Positions 45,893 to 56,930 of a stretch of DNA of 64,000 nucleotides are shown here, in pieces. A program made the translations under genes and the position numbers. This stretch comes from Diphasiastrum complanatum (Eukaryota > Streptophyta > Lycopodiopsida > Lycopodiales > Lycopodiaceae). Position 1 is the first letter of the stretch; each line of letters starts with the position of its first letter. The stretch is from NCBI GenBank assembly GCA_029204225.1, contig CM055106.1, positions 22,700,095 through 22,764,094 on the forward strand, in the 5' to 3' direction. A model generated the notes under the pieces. The model was not told the origin of the DNA, made no database searches, and worked only from the letters and a program-made list of their open reading frames with translations.

Positions 45893-47104
45893 TTAAACCT
45901 GTGGTGGTTGAAGCATCGTCCGCTTCAAGGGATGAACTTCTCTCTGTAAAACTCGAATTGCTTGATCATGTGCTGGATTCAACTCTACAATCTCGCACGA
46001 ACTAGGGAGACCATTATTCACGTCCTCGGGAATTGTAGTTTCTAGGTATATATTTTCATTTGTTGATCCATATGCATTTGAAGGGAAACGTCGACGTCGA
46101 AGATCTGTGAGATAACTTCTACTGAGGACAAATTGGTCTAAATTCGGAGGACGTGCTTTATACAGAACACAGTTCGTTGGGGGTCCTTCTGCATGCTCGT
46201 CATCATTCGTGGTTATATACAGCATATAGAAGTTGTAAAGCACAGTAACAGGGAACACATTGCTAGACCTGGCGAAAGGTAAAGGGGTGGCCACCCACTC
46301 TCCACTCAGAAAGTCGAGTGAAATGAGCTCAACTACTTGTCCATTCTGCTGTGGCCGTGCAAACCTAGAAACAAAATAAACTCTATCCTGATATACTGCC
46401 TTATGATTTGTGGGCCATCCTCTCCTATAGAAGCCCTGTGGAATCTGAACCCATCGATTCATCTCAGACTTAAAGACCCAGGCCCTGTATTCCCAATGAT
46501 CTCGTAAATAACCAACACCAGGTGGTTGGATCCCAAGTATAGCAACAACAGTAAACGACCCATAAAATGAATTCGAAGTGAAGAAAACGAGTGGGGACGA
46601 CCGGAATTGAGCTTGGCAGTCTAGATTGGGCAGAATTATGCCTCTTCTGTTGAAGGGACTATACAAACAGGTTTGCAGAATGCCAGTGAATATTTGGAAA
46701 TCAGTGAAGCAGACAAAGCTCTCCGAGGTATCCTGCACCACAAGATTTTCCCAGGCATCTACTGCAGCTACGCAAGTGCCGATCAGATTATGCACAAGTA
46801 TGTTGGCATCTACTACTCCCTCCGAGAGACAGATGGAGTATCTAGCTGCTGGTGAATGGGCAGGGTGCACGTGTTTGCAGGTATGGAGAGCGGATGGCTC
46901 ATGATTCTGGCCGTGCTCGGGCAGCGGTATAGGAGACAAGTGCATGTCGTCGGAGCCATGCATTGAGTCAGTCTCATCGCGATCGTCGTGTTCTGAGGAG
47001 GAGGAGGAGGAGGAGGAGGAAGAAGAAGAAGAAGAAGAAGAAGGGGTTGGCAGCCTCTCGTGGCAAAATCCATGTCGAGAGCCTCGGTCGTACTCCATAG
47101 CCAA
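45893..47104 (-). CDS. Kelch/galactose-oxidase-type protein, intact single-exon ORF
   Basis: An uninterrupted 403-codon frame, the longest in the window, ATG 47104 to TAA 45893. Residues about 22-37 are a pure Ser run coded by a TCC/TCT triplet repeat. An acidic/His-rich stretch follows, then a beta-propeller-like body with blade-type phrases (RAWVFKSEMNRWVQIPQGFY, VYQDRVYFVSRF, VELISLDFLSGEWVATPLPF). This fits plant F-box-associated kelch proteins, which act as substrate adaptors of SCF ubiquitin ligases, but I see no F-box at the N-terminus. Upstream (47140-47200) is CG-rich and could be promoter. A second ATG (MEYD) follows two codons in. Its intactness among decayed neighbours suggests selection or youth. 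Family assignment is by composition and blade pattern only. Confidence 0.65.
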   Translation of the reverse strand: MAMEYDRGSRHGFCHERLPTPSSSSSSSSSSSSSSSSEHDDRDETDSMHGSDDMHLSPIPLPEHGQNHEPSALHTCKHVHPAHSPAARYSICLSEGVVDANILVHNLIGTCVAAVDAWENLVVQDTSESFVCFTDFQIFTGILQTCLYSPFNRRGIILPNLDCQAQFRSSPLVFFTSNSFYGSFTVVAILGIQPPGVGYLRDHWEYRAWVFKSEMNRWVQIPQGFYRRGWPTNHKAVYQDRVYFVSRFARPQQNGQVVELISLDFLSGEWVATPLPFARSSNVFPVTVLYNFYMLYITTNDDEHAEGPPTNCVLYKARPPNLDQFVLSRSYLTDLRRRRFPSNAYGSTNENIYLETTIPEDVNNGLPSSCEIVELNPAHDQAIRVLQREVHPLKRTMLQPPQV

Positions 47105-47344
47105 TGTTTTCTTTCCTTTTCCTTTTCTCTTTTGCTTTTGTACACTCGCGCTCCCGCGCTCCTCCTATGTGTTCAGGCGCGGGAGAGGGGGGCGCGACGT
47201 TTATCAATGTGTCGCTTGAGAGAGAGAATGCCTTTTTTGGCCTTGCAAAAAACAATGCTGAGGTCCGTCAATGGAATAAAGGATATTCTTTGGTGATTGT
47301 TTAAATTTTCAAGGCTGGAATTTTTGTTGAGGTCCCGACTGATG

Positions 47345-47475
47345 CATTCAAAAATTCTTACGAAGGGTGCATGCAAACGATACATGATCGATAAGGCCCA
47401 AAAAGCAAAAGCAAAGGCTTGAAAAAAGAAGGGCGCATGCAAAGAATGCATGATCCATAACGCCCAAAAAGCAAA
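47345..47475. repeat. ~72-bp direct duplication
   Basis: GAAGGG(T/C)GCATGCAAA(C/G)(G/A)AT(A/G)CATGATC(G/C)ATAA(G/C)GCCCAAAAAGC occurs twice, at about 47356 and 47428. Confidence 0.8.
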
Positions 47476-47490
47476 TTAAGAAGCCATAAT

Positions 47491-47930
47491 GTGTTGTTAA
47501 ACAACCAGATTAAGAAAGTGATGCTCTGGGGCTTTTTAAGCACCAGATTGATAGACGACTGTAGTGATCGAGCAACAATCTCCATTAACAATTTGATAGA
47601 GTTGTGCAAAAGGAGGAAAGCAGTCTATCACCCGTCGGAGTGGATCGAGAGATCAAGGTACACTTTGGAATGTCACGTGTATTCGTTTGGGATTGTAGTG
47701 GCGGAAGTGGAGATGGGTAGATCATTTGTCCATGATGATTTGATAAGAGGTCAGGAAGAGGTGTTGGCAATTTTAACAATAGGAGGACTAGGAGCCAACC
47801 ATGCAATGGCTATGTTGATATGAGGAGAAGGAGGAGGACTAGGAGTATGATTATGATGATAAGAGAGTGCCTGGAGAAGGATGCATCGAAGTATAGAGAT
47901 TGCGAAAAGACTAACTCGGATTAAATAGCA
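47491..47930 (+). pseudogene. Protein kinase C-lobe fragment (plant receptor-like type)
   Basis: A plus-strand frame reads KVMLWGFLSTRLIDDCSDRA (activation segment start; the DFG motif is replaced by WGF), YHPSEWIERSRYTL, ECHVYSFGIVVAEVEMGRS and HDDLIRGQEEVL, ending in TGA at 47823. Further on, with shifts, CLEKDAS and SIEIAKRLTRIK then TAG (about 47928) give the end of the lobe. This matches the PEW..G..T.ksDVYSFGVVLLE.vtGR region of plant Ser/Thr kinases, with APE read as PSE and the conserved Asp as Glu-Cys-His. The N-lobe, P-loop and HRD loop are absent. It is a truncated, inactive copy. Confidence 0.7.
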
Positions 47931-49663
47931 AGCTAGCGTCCTGTCATGCTATCATGAATTGTTATTTTTATTGTCATGCATATTGAAGTAGAACTCAAAG
48001 TAAGGCGTGTTGGATTGGAATTCTTGAGAGGAGAGAAACTTATTGCCAACCAACTCATCATCATTGAATATGGAATTTTCCCACGCTTGTATCCATGGTG
48101 AGTTGCTACTTGTATATAGCGTACGGACCTATGGTGCTTGAGTTGGGCTCCACCTCTTGCAAATTCGAGACCTGTTAGGCCTTCTAAACTTGTGAGGTTT
48201 GTAAGTGAAGCCTTCAAAATGTTGAAATCTTAAGTTTTGCACTTGTAAGTTCTCTTTGATTTGGTCAACTTTGAGTTCATGTAATAACTTCTTGTCATTT
48301 AGAAATACAATACAAGGACGTCACAGAATTTAAACATTGCGAGCACTTTGTTTAGGGTGTCGAAAATGTATGGGGCTTTTGCTACTACTTTTTTAAATCG
48401 GCAATTCTTAGTGCAATATCTCAAACCAATTTAAGGCCCAAGTCAAAAGTCCATAAGTTTCTTAAAATGACATCAAGCCAAACTTGCATGAATAATGAAA
48501 ATATATACAAATGATAATTCGAATGTAGAAAATATGAGCATGGATCATAATATTATATGTGTGCTTGAGAATATTCTTCAATTTTGTGATACTACCTAAT
48601 ACAAATCTCTAAATCTATACACAATAAAGGAGGCATATGCAATTTAGATATTGATTTTCAAATTGAATCTAATGAATAAAAGAATACATGAAGCTGAACA
48701 ATGGTAGGAAAAAACATTCACAAGGATCTGGTTGGTGGGAATATGGATGATGTGGATATAGGAGTGATTGAAAAGGATGACTGATTTTCCAATGCTTGTA
48801 CTTCCATCTTCTAAAGGATCTTCGTCGTGACTGGGATGCTTCTTCTGATTGAGTCTCTTTGGATAGCCCATCTGCCTTCTTAGCCTTGTTGTTGCTAGCA
48901 ATGTGGCTACTCCAGTGGATGCTTGCAAATCCACTCTCTCCCCCCCCAAAAAAATCTGTTGGTGGGGATGTTGTTGTTGGTATCGATTGTTGGTATCCAG
49001 CATGCTCAAGGTTGGATCGACGTTGGAACACGTTGAACATGCAACGAGATTGAAGATTCAATACAACATTTTTGAGGATTTTCGACCCTATTACTGAGGC
49101 TTTTATGAAGAATTTTTTTTTGAAAAAAGACTGTAAACCTCTGTATACACCCTAAAGTACCTCAGAATGAGATCCTCGATAATTGCCTCGATAATTGAGG
49201 CTTCTTCACCTCATTTTTGTGTTGTTTATATCACGATTATACTGAGAGATATACCAAAGGCGCTCGATATATCTCTCCCAAACAAGCTACATGTTGTTTT
49301 CGAGAAATATACCGAGGGCCATCCCTTGGTATATCTCTATCAAACTGTCACCCTTTTTTGAGGGTTATTCTGAGGTTTTAAAATCAGAAAAAAAAAAGGG
49401 CAGAATGGAGCCAGTTTACAGGCTCCATTCTGCCCTAAAAATGGACTCCATCCGACCGCAGGAGTCTTTAACACCACTTCTTATATGTTGGTAAGAAAAA
49501 TCATTTGTTCATTATTTCTAATAAAAAAATTTGCAAAATTTATTTGAGTTACATTTAAAGCACTTAAAAATTGATGAAGGAAACTTAAATTCAACGAATA
49601 TATATTCATACATAAATGTTCCAAATACAGAGATATGTTACAAATTGGATTATTGAAATGTAC
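47931..49663. other. Non-coding tract
   Basis: No supported gene. Two overlapping minus-strand ORFs (48669-49061, 48644-49009) share no known motif. Around 49240-49340 AGATATACC(A/G)A words recur. The part after about 49380 belongs to the duplication that also produced the extra CACTA last exon. Confidence 0.4.
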
Positions 49664-49762
49664 CTAATTATAATTAGATCCAGCTGAGTCGTCCTTGTCC
49701 TGGCCATTGACATCACAATCGGACTCGTGTAACTGCGATGCATGGGATTGCGACTGTGATAC
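49664..49762 (-). pseudogene. Duplicate of the CACTA-gene last exon
   Basis: A 33-codon block after an acceptor-like GCAG reads VSQSQSHASQLHESDCDVNG and ends SAGSNYN, TAG (49664-49666). It is homologous to 50195-50284 about 528 bases away, keeping the frame and stop despite many substitutions. This supports the coding reading of both. It lies in a ~0.5-kb direct duplication (about 49590-49770 and 50130-50300). Confidence 0.6.
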
Positions 49763-50194
49763 CTGCATCCAATGAATATGATTGAGCTATTTGAGAAATG
49801 TGATGAGAGTGAAAGTCAGACCACATGAATGTAGTAAAGTTAAAGTATATCTTGATGCCATATATACCTCAGATCTAGAATATTTATCCTAATCAAGGCA
49901 TAAGGAAGACTTGGAAATTTGTGAAGAAAGGATTCCCCGAAAATCCAGATCGCGTCAAACAACAAAGAGAGGTCGTTAAGAAACTACGAGAGACTTTAGG
50001 GACCTTCTCACCCTGGGAGCGGTGGCCAAAGTTCTCCCATGGACATTGTTATAACCTTGTCAATTGGTTCCATTTTGTCCTAAAAATGGACTCCATGCAA
50101 TTGAAGATCCATGTAGAGGACTTTATAAGTTAAACAAATTATATATATTGATACATAAATGTTCGAATTACAAACATATATCAGAATGAAACAC

Positions 50195-52117
50195 CTAATT
50201 ATTAGATCCAGCTGAATTGTCCCCATCCTGGCCATGGTCATCAAACTCATGTGACTGCGATGCATGAGACTGGGACTGCGATACCTTTGTGCAACGAAGA
50301 TGTGTAAATTTTTTAAGTGGCTGGAAAATGTACGAATAAAAATGATAGATGTAAAACATGTACACAAGTGTCTGTAAACATGGAAAGGCTAGCTAGCTAT
50401 ATAGCCAAAACACTAGCTAGACCTATCATATTCCTCCTCGTCATCTCCACCATGTGGAGCTTGTCCTTCCTGCACGCGCAAGACACATGAATTAGTCTTC
50501 CGAACAATCGTATGGAAGTGGGAGAGAATAGGAAGTTTAAAGAACATAAAATGGATTTGATGTCGTACCTGAGGAGTAGCATCCCAGTTTATACGCACGT
50601 CCTACCTCTCCAATAAATCAAGTACTGCATGTGTACCATGGAAATATGAATACATGTACTCGTCATGCGTAGGAGAACGCTCCACGGCGGATCGCTGCAC
50701 AAACATTCCAAATTTTGATCATATAAAGAGAGCATTTTATTTCAACATGTCTTACGAAAAAACCCCTAGAGCAAAAAAAAAAAAACAATCAATAGTCAAA
50801 TTACACAAATGGGTATAGCGTAGACTTACAAAGTGGGCTTGAAAATATCCCTCGCCACCACTGCCCAAGTGAGAAGGCCCCGTGATCTCTAGTCAAGACT
50901 CTGGCTGCCTTTTGCTATTGTCTGAAACGTTCTGGATCATCTCGATACTTTTTCTTCACATGCTTCCAGTCCTCTTTCTCCACGTGGAAAGGCCTGTCTC
51001 TCTCGGCTTTCACTGCATCTCAGATCTCCGATTTGCGATGGCCACTCATCACAGCTCTCATGCGGCTCCTCATCCATTTCCATGCAAATTCTAGGTCCTA
51101 GGATGGGACAGAAAACTTACTACATAGCTGGTCAATGACGTGATTCTTGCAGTCATCGCTAACATCGTGCCAGTCATAAAAAATGTCTCCGGGAAAGTGG
51201 ATATACATGAGCATCCTCATGCACGAGATGACCGCTTTACCACGGTTCTCAATGATGTGACCATTCCTGTCTATGTCATACGATGGCGGGATGGCAGCTA
51301 ATGGCGATGTGGCCATGGGAGAGTCTAAGAGAGTGGCCTCTGGTATGGGAGAGGTGGCCCTAGGAGTGTTTGCGAGGGTGGCCTCAGGTGTGGGAGATGC
51401 CCCGCCGATGGGAGAATACTGATGTCGTGGGGTGAACGTAGTGTACTGGGGGGGAGATAGGGAGGGGGGGGTTATCGAGGGGAGAATAGCTAATGGGGGG
51501 TGTTGGGATGGGATAATAGATAGGGGAGGACTGGTGGGGAGTGGGCTGAAAACCCCATGGTGAAACGTGACCCCACAGAGTATAGACAGAAGGACAAAAC
51601 TTTGTGGCAATGGGTCCAGAGGGAGTGAAAATGTGAGGGGTGAAAGTGGGTGTGCTAGGAATCTAAGGTGTGACAGATGCAGGAGTCTCGGTATCATGTG
51701 ACGTACGTCTTCTTCTTGGGTCACTGTATCCCGAAGTAGGGACCCCCCATGACGAGATGTGCTACGTGGACGTGCAAGACTCACGACCACATTGGGGATA
51801 TCAAGGTCATTGCCACATCCTCCACAACATGAGACACCGAGGCAACTCCTCCTTCTCTCCCGAGAATGTCGGGAGGAAGCACTGGCAGTAGTGCCATGGG
51901 TGGAGGTGCAACCCTCGTCGGAGTGACCCTCATAGGATGGGGATACATGTGACTGGTCTACACGAGGAGTCAACAAAATCTCCTCAGTCGATGATGTGTA
52001 CTCAACCAATCGAGAGGGGCTACGAGCCTCACGTCGAGCCCTCAATCGCTGTAAGACCCTCTCATGCTGCAAGGAAGGCAACTGATCAAGGTAGCTAATG
52101 AGATCACTCTCGCTCAT
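50195..52117 (-). pseudogene. En/Spm (CACTA) transposon accessory gene, Transposase_24-like
   Basis: A long frame from 52117 begins MSESDLISYLDQLPSLQHER, runs through a Ser/Pro-rich linker with repeated SPxPEATL phrases, then RNGHIIENRGKAVISCMRM, FYDWHDVSDDCKNHVIDQL and CSKFSVPS, TAG (51098). Past the stop the same frame continues DLEFAWKWMRSRMRAVMSG, TGA, FHVEKEDWKHVKKKYRD, TAG, ARVLTRDHGAFSLGQWWRGI to a GTAAGT donor (exon end 50830). Further exons: 50694-50569 (RSAVERSPTHDEYMYSYFHG, TAG, ..WDATPQ), 50469-50423 and 50284-50195 (ends SAGSNN, TAG). Order and motifs fit the plant Ptta/En/Spm Transposase_24 family, which accompanies CACTA transposase. Four in-frame stops fit C-to-T decay. Confidence 0.7.
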
Positions 52118-52260
52118 AGAGGAAAGACGGGATGACCCGCGACTATGGCCTAACGTCTAACTAGGGGATCCATCATCTGACATAATGGGTGCAATGGAAT
52201 AAGAGGGACAAATACTGTAGACAATCAAGGGGAGTCTCAAAAATAGTAAAAAAAAACATC

Positions 52261-52263
<3 letters not shown>

Positions 52264-52346
<83 letters not shown>
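52264..52346. repeat. (CT)n microsatellite
   Basis: About 41 uninterrupted CT units; it creates long artefactual Arg-Glu and Leu-Ser ORFs on both strands. Confidence 0.97.
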
Positions 52347-52349
<3 letters not shown>

Positions 52350-52499
52350 CCGTGGGCTAAAAAAAATAGAGTTTTGTGAAACGGATGCCAACACTTTTAT
52401 TCATATTGACTCATAGCTACAACATCAATACCAACATATATATTTTCCATTCACAACCATTTCGAGTTCAAGGAACAATGATGATCCATATTGAATCAC

Positions 52500-53430
52500 A
52501 TCACTGGCCCCATAAGTGACTTGTATGTAACGAGGGGGTATCTCTTATATGAAGACACAAAAGAAGAGTATGGTGTGTAGGCCCATGGCAGTCTTTGAAT
52601 CTTGCAGTTCGTAGCATCGAAGAGAGAAAAGGATGTTGCTACTTAGAACTCAACACTTCAAACTGGTTACATGTGGACACTTGTTTGAATCCAAATGAAC
52701 CATGATGCAACCATTTAGAGTTATTGAGTTTGAAGTAGCAGACACACTTTTCTCATTTCGATGTGGTGAACCATGAGGTTCAAGGACGTCAACGACCTAC
52801 ACACCATATACCTCTTTGGTGTCGTCATTTTTAGACAAGACACCCAATCAGCACCGACAACTCGATCAAGGAACTGTTAGTCTCCTTTGCATCCTCAATG
52901 GATTTGTGTCATCATTAATATTGTTAGGGTTATTGTTTTTCAAGTTCAAACAACAATGATTATTCAGATTAAACCACATTGAGGAATAGACATCGATAAG
53001 AGGCTCACTAGCCCCACAAGTGACTCGTACATAATGAGGGGGTGTCTCTTTTATGAAGACACAAAAGAGGACTATGGTGTGTAGGCCCATGGCAGTCCTT
53101 GAACTACATGGTTCGTAGCATCGAAGAAAGGAAAGGATGTTGTTACTTTGAACTCAACACTTCGAAGTGGTTACATGTGGACACTTTTTTGAATCCAAAT
53201 GGACCTCATGCAACCCTTTAGAGTTATTGAGTTTGAAGTAGCAAACACACTTTTCTTATTTCGATGTGGTGAACCATGAGGTTCAAGAACGTCAATAGTC
53301 TGCACACCATATGCCTCTTTGGTGTCGTCATTTTTAGGCGAGACACCCTATTGGCCCAGACTATTCAATCGCAGAGCCAGTTAGCCTCCTTTGCATCCTC
53401 AATGGATTTGTGTGTTCACAATATTGTTAG
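52500..53430. repeat. ~505-bp direct tandem duplication
   Basis: GTGTGTAGGCCCATGGCAGT, GTTACATGTGGACACTT and GGTGAACCATGAGGTTCAAG each occur twice about 505 bases apart (52511 against 53015 for the left anchor). Copies are roughly 90% alike. No coding function was seen. Confidence 0.9.
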
Positions 53431-53539
53431 GGTTTAGGGTATGTGGTTAATTATAAATAGAAATTTGATTTATATGTTGGTATTGTCCTCGTAGCTTTGA
53501 CTCAATGCCTATAATAGCTCGGAATATGTCATGGGAACC

Positions 53540-53841
53540 ACACACACATGAATAAATTAAGAACTAACAAATCATAAAACATAAACGAATGGCATCGCAC
53601 ACACACACCCTAAATCCTAAAACCTAAACACACACGAGGAGAAAAAAAGAAAGAATATAGTAAAGTGCTAATCAAAACTCGCGAACCATACATTTATATC
53701 CTATTCCAGAATGTCACCACATGCTCCCTCCCGACGCGTTTGGGCTTTCTTGTGGAACTTATCGTCCAACAAAAAATATTTGAAACAAGGGCTACACACC
53801 TTCCTAGAATTGGGAGTATTGGTTACCTTTGATTCTTTCAT

Positions 53842-53923
<82 letters not shown>

Positions 53924-54397
53924 TGCCTCACTCTCTATTTCTAAACATGAAACATAACCAATAAACAACACATGAATTATGATCCTGCAAATTGAAATAA
54001 CATGAATAGATTAAGATCCTATAAATCAAAGTAGCATGTACTAGTAAGCATGAACCATAAATCAAGATACTATGAATTAGAGTAGCATGAACTGGTAATC
54101 ATGAAACATAAATGAATGGCATCACACATGCACACGCACACCCTAAACCCTAAAACCTAAACACATAGGAGGAGAAAACAAAGAAATACTATTGTAGAGT
54201 GCTAATCAAAACTCTCGAACCATACAGTTATATCCTATTCCAGAATGTCACCACATGCTCCCTCCCTACAACATTTGGGCTTTCTCGTGGAACTTATCAT
54301 CCAACAAGAAACATTTGAACCACGTCTTTATCCGAAGAAAACAAGGGTTACACAGCTTCCTAGAATTGGAAGTGTTGGTTACCTTTAACTCTTTCAT

Positions 54398-54477
<80 letters not shown>

Positions 54478-54540
54478 TCCCTCGCTCTCTATTTCTAACA
54501 TGAAAGATAATACAACACACAAATTATAATCCTGAAAATT
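53540..54540. repeat. ~530-bp direct tandem duplication, each copy carrying a CT array
   Basis: The phrases TTTATATCCTATTCCAGAATG and CACCACATGCTCCCTCCC, and the lead-in TTCATGATCTCTCT, occur in both copies; left anchors are 53587 and 54114. CT arrays sit at the equivalent point: 53845-53919 and 54401-54473. CCCTAAACCCTAAAACC (about 54141) is a short telomere-like string in the second copy. Confidence 0.9.
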
Positions 54541-54899
54541 AAAATAATAGGACTAGATTAAGATCCTACAAATCAGAGTAGCACAAACTAGTAAGCTTGA
54601 AACATTAATTATGTATACCATGAATTGTTAAGAGTGAGGATCATTTGTTTTCTTAGGCCAACTATGGAGTTCCCTAGCTGGTTCATAAAAACACTAGTGG
54701 AGAAGTGTCGTCATTTCAAGGACAAACATAATCAAGAAGACAACATGAAGGCCTCAATGTGGTGAAAGAATTTTCAAAATGTGGTGGAGTTGAGTCACAT
54801 TTTGTTTATTTTGATGTATCAACTAGGGCGAAAATTTTGTAATCTTGATATATCAGCTGAGGTGGTAATAATCTAGCATTGTTCATGCACAAATTGCCA

Positions 54900-56930
54900 A
54901 TGTTTATTAGAATTATGTTATTGAATGTAGGAGCAGAGGTCGGAATGGACCTCGGAATAAAAGATGGTATACTGCCTTGAACAGATCCAAATATTCTGAG
55001 GTCTGTTCCGACCTCCACTAATTCCCGCCCATTATCAACAGATTCATCAATAAATGTAGAGATTTTCTTCTAAAATGTGTAGATGTACTTTCATAAATCC
55101 TAATGTAAAATAAAATTGAATGTATTCCTATATTACAAAACGTGTATCTACAACAAAACATAGGAGATAAAATTTATGAGCAGAGGTATATAATCTAGCA
55201 TTTATGAGCTGGTAACAATCTAGCATACAATCTGTTTATGAATTGTAAAAAATATATGAGCAGAGGTCAGAATGGACCTCTAAATAAGAGATGGTATACA
55301 ATCTTAAACATATCCACATATTCCAAGGTCTATTTCGACCTTCAATGATTCTCACCCTAGTTGATAGATGTACCCATTATCAAGAGATTTATAAACAAAA
55401 TTACATATTTGTTTCTAAGATGTGTAGATTTGTTTTCATAAATTCTAATGTAAATAAAATTGAACGTAGTCCTACACTACAAAATGTGGATCTACAACAA
55501 AAAATAGGAGACAAACTGCTGCAATATTGTACAAGTACCTGGAACTGCTACTAGTTGTATTAGTCAGGTACTTGGATGATGTTAGAGCCCAAAAATCGGC
55601 ATAAAAAACTACAAAACAATTTCATATCAAAAACCCATGTAACAAATCCTCATGGAAAAATCATAGAACTAGTTATCACAATTGAAGATTCTGAAAAAAA
55701 AAACAACTAAGCTTCACAAATATATCATAAAATTCACTTATCTGTCATTGGAAAGCTCAAGGTTGAAATAGGCCTCGGAATAGACACTGGTATATTGTCA
55801 GAACTAGCATGATCTATTCCGAGCTCCATTCCGACTCTGAAAGTATCTCAGGGAGCTGCTATGATGATGATCTGTCTAAAATGCTATGATGAATATCGGC
55901 CCCATAACCAATAATGAAACTGCAAAACAAAAAGTAGTATTGTAGTTTGTTAAATTTAGTATCACAATTGTAACAAATTAATTTTACGAAAAGAGCAACA
56001 AACATCCATATGGAATCCTGCAAATGCACCAAAAAATTGGATCGCCAGCAGGATCTGGCATCGGAACAACTATCGAAATAGGCGCTGATTTAAAAAATCC
56101 CACAGATCTATATATTCTGATATGCATTCCAACCCTCTGGAAGTCTAGATCAACATCACCCCCAACTATGGATCTACAACTCCTTCACCTGGATCTACAG
56201 CACCCTAAAGCATCTGATAAATAGAAAATACGTCATCGGAATATCCATCGAAATAGTGAATCCTGCATATCTGCCTATTCCGATTGTCTTTCTGACCTGC
56301 CTGCTACCTTAAAAAATCTGTTGTGGATTTGTTGACTCCTTTGCCTTAAAATAAACCTGCATAGAAAATGTGGTGTCAATAAAACCAAACTTCAATCACT
56401 TTGAGATGGATACTATGATGTTAGAGAAAGAGAGAGTGAGAAAAAACGATTACCTTGCATCCAACAATCAAAAAGCCTCCATCCCTCACTATCCTTTTTT
56501 TTCTTGAGCTCAGCACATTTGATTTTGCAAGGAGTAAGCAAAGAGGAAGAGCAATAGGAACAAGCAAACAAGAGGAGCAAGATGAACAACCAAAATGCAA
56601 GAGGAGAAAGCAAAAAGCAATAGCAAGAGAAGCAAGAGGAGTAGTAAATGTGAGGAGAACAAGGAGAGCAAGGAGGATAAAGAGGGTGAGCAAGGATCAA
56701 CAAACAAGGGAGAGGACAAAGGCAGCAGGTATGTCCCTTGATTTCATCACCCACTCCTCTTCTCTCTTCAAAAATTTCAAGGAAATGGTCAGTCTTTTCG
56801 AAATTTGCAAATCCGTTTGGCCCTCCATATACGCTTCACATTAGCTTCAGTATTCTGAGGGCCATTCCGAGGCCTTGACTTCAGTATTTTGTGGTCTGTT
56901 TCAAGGTCCATTCCAAGGCCTCCACTAAAT
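54900..56930. repeat. TTCCGAGG/CCTCGGAA-word repeat region
   Basis: Pairs of opposed words, GACCTCGGAAT...ATTC(T/C)GAGGTC(T)GTTCCGACC, recur at 54930-55025, 55257-55350, 55760-55845, 56035-56140, 56225-56300 and 56850-56930 with falling similarity. The first two lie in a direct duplication of about 326 bases. ORFs here (such as 56455-56844) are low-complexity Lys/Arg runs without motifs, and I do not call a gene. Confidence 0.6.

Noticed and set aside
42656-52117. Alternative genetic code with TAG/TAA read as Gln, suggested by several in-frame stops
   Set aside because: The intact 403-codon ORF ends in TAA, other in-frame stops replace Trp or Arg (gag TAG 6550, AUG7 TGA), and frameshifts co-occur. 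Methylation decay in a plant explains the pattern better.
51098-52117. Independent intact gene in the 339-codon frame
   Set aside because: Transposase_24-like coding continues in the same frame past the TAG at 51098, so it is the first part of a broken CACTA gene.
52173-54520. ORFs rich in Arg-Glu or Leu-Ser over CT arrays
   Set aside because: They are translation artefacts of (CT)n/(GA)n microsatellites.
56413-56844. ORFs of 113-129 codons on both strands
   Set aside because: Low-complexity AG-rich DNA gives Lys/Arg-rich or Leu/Ser/Cys-rich frames without motifs.
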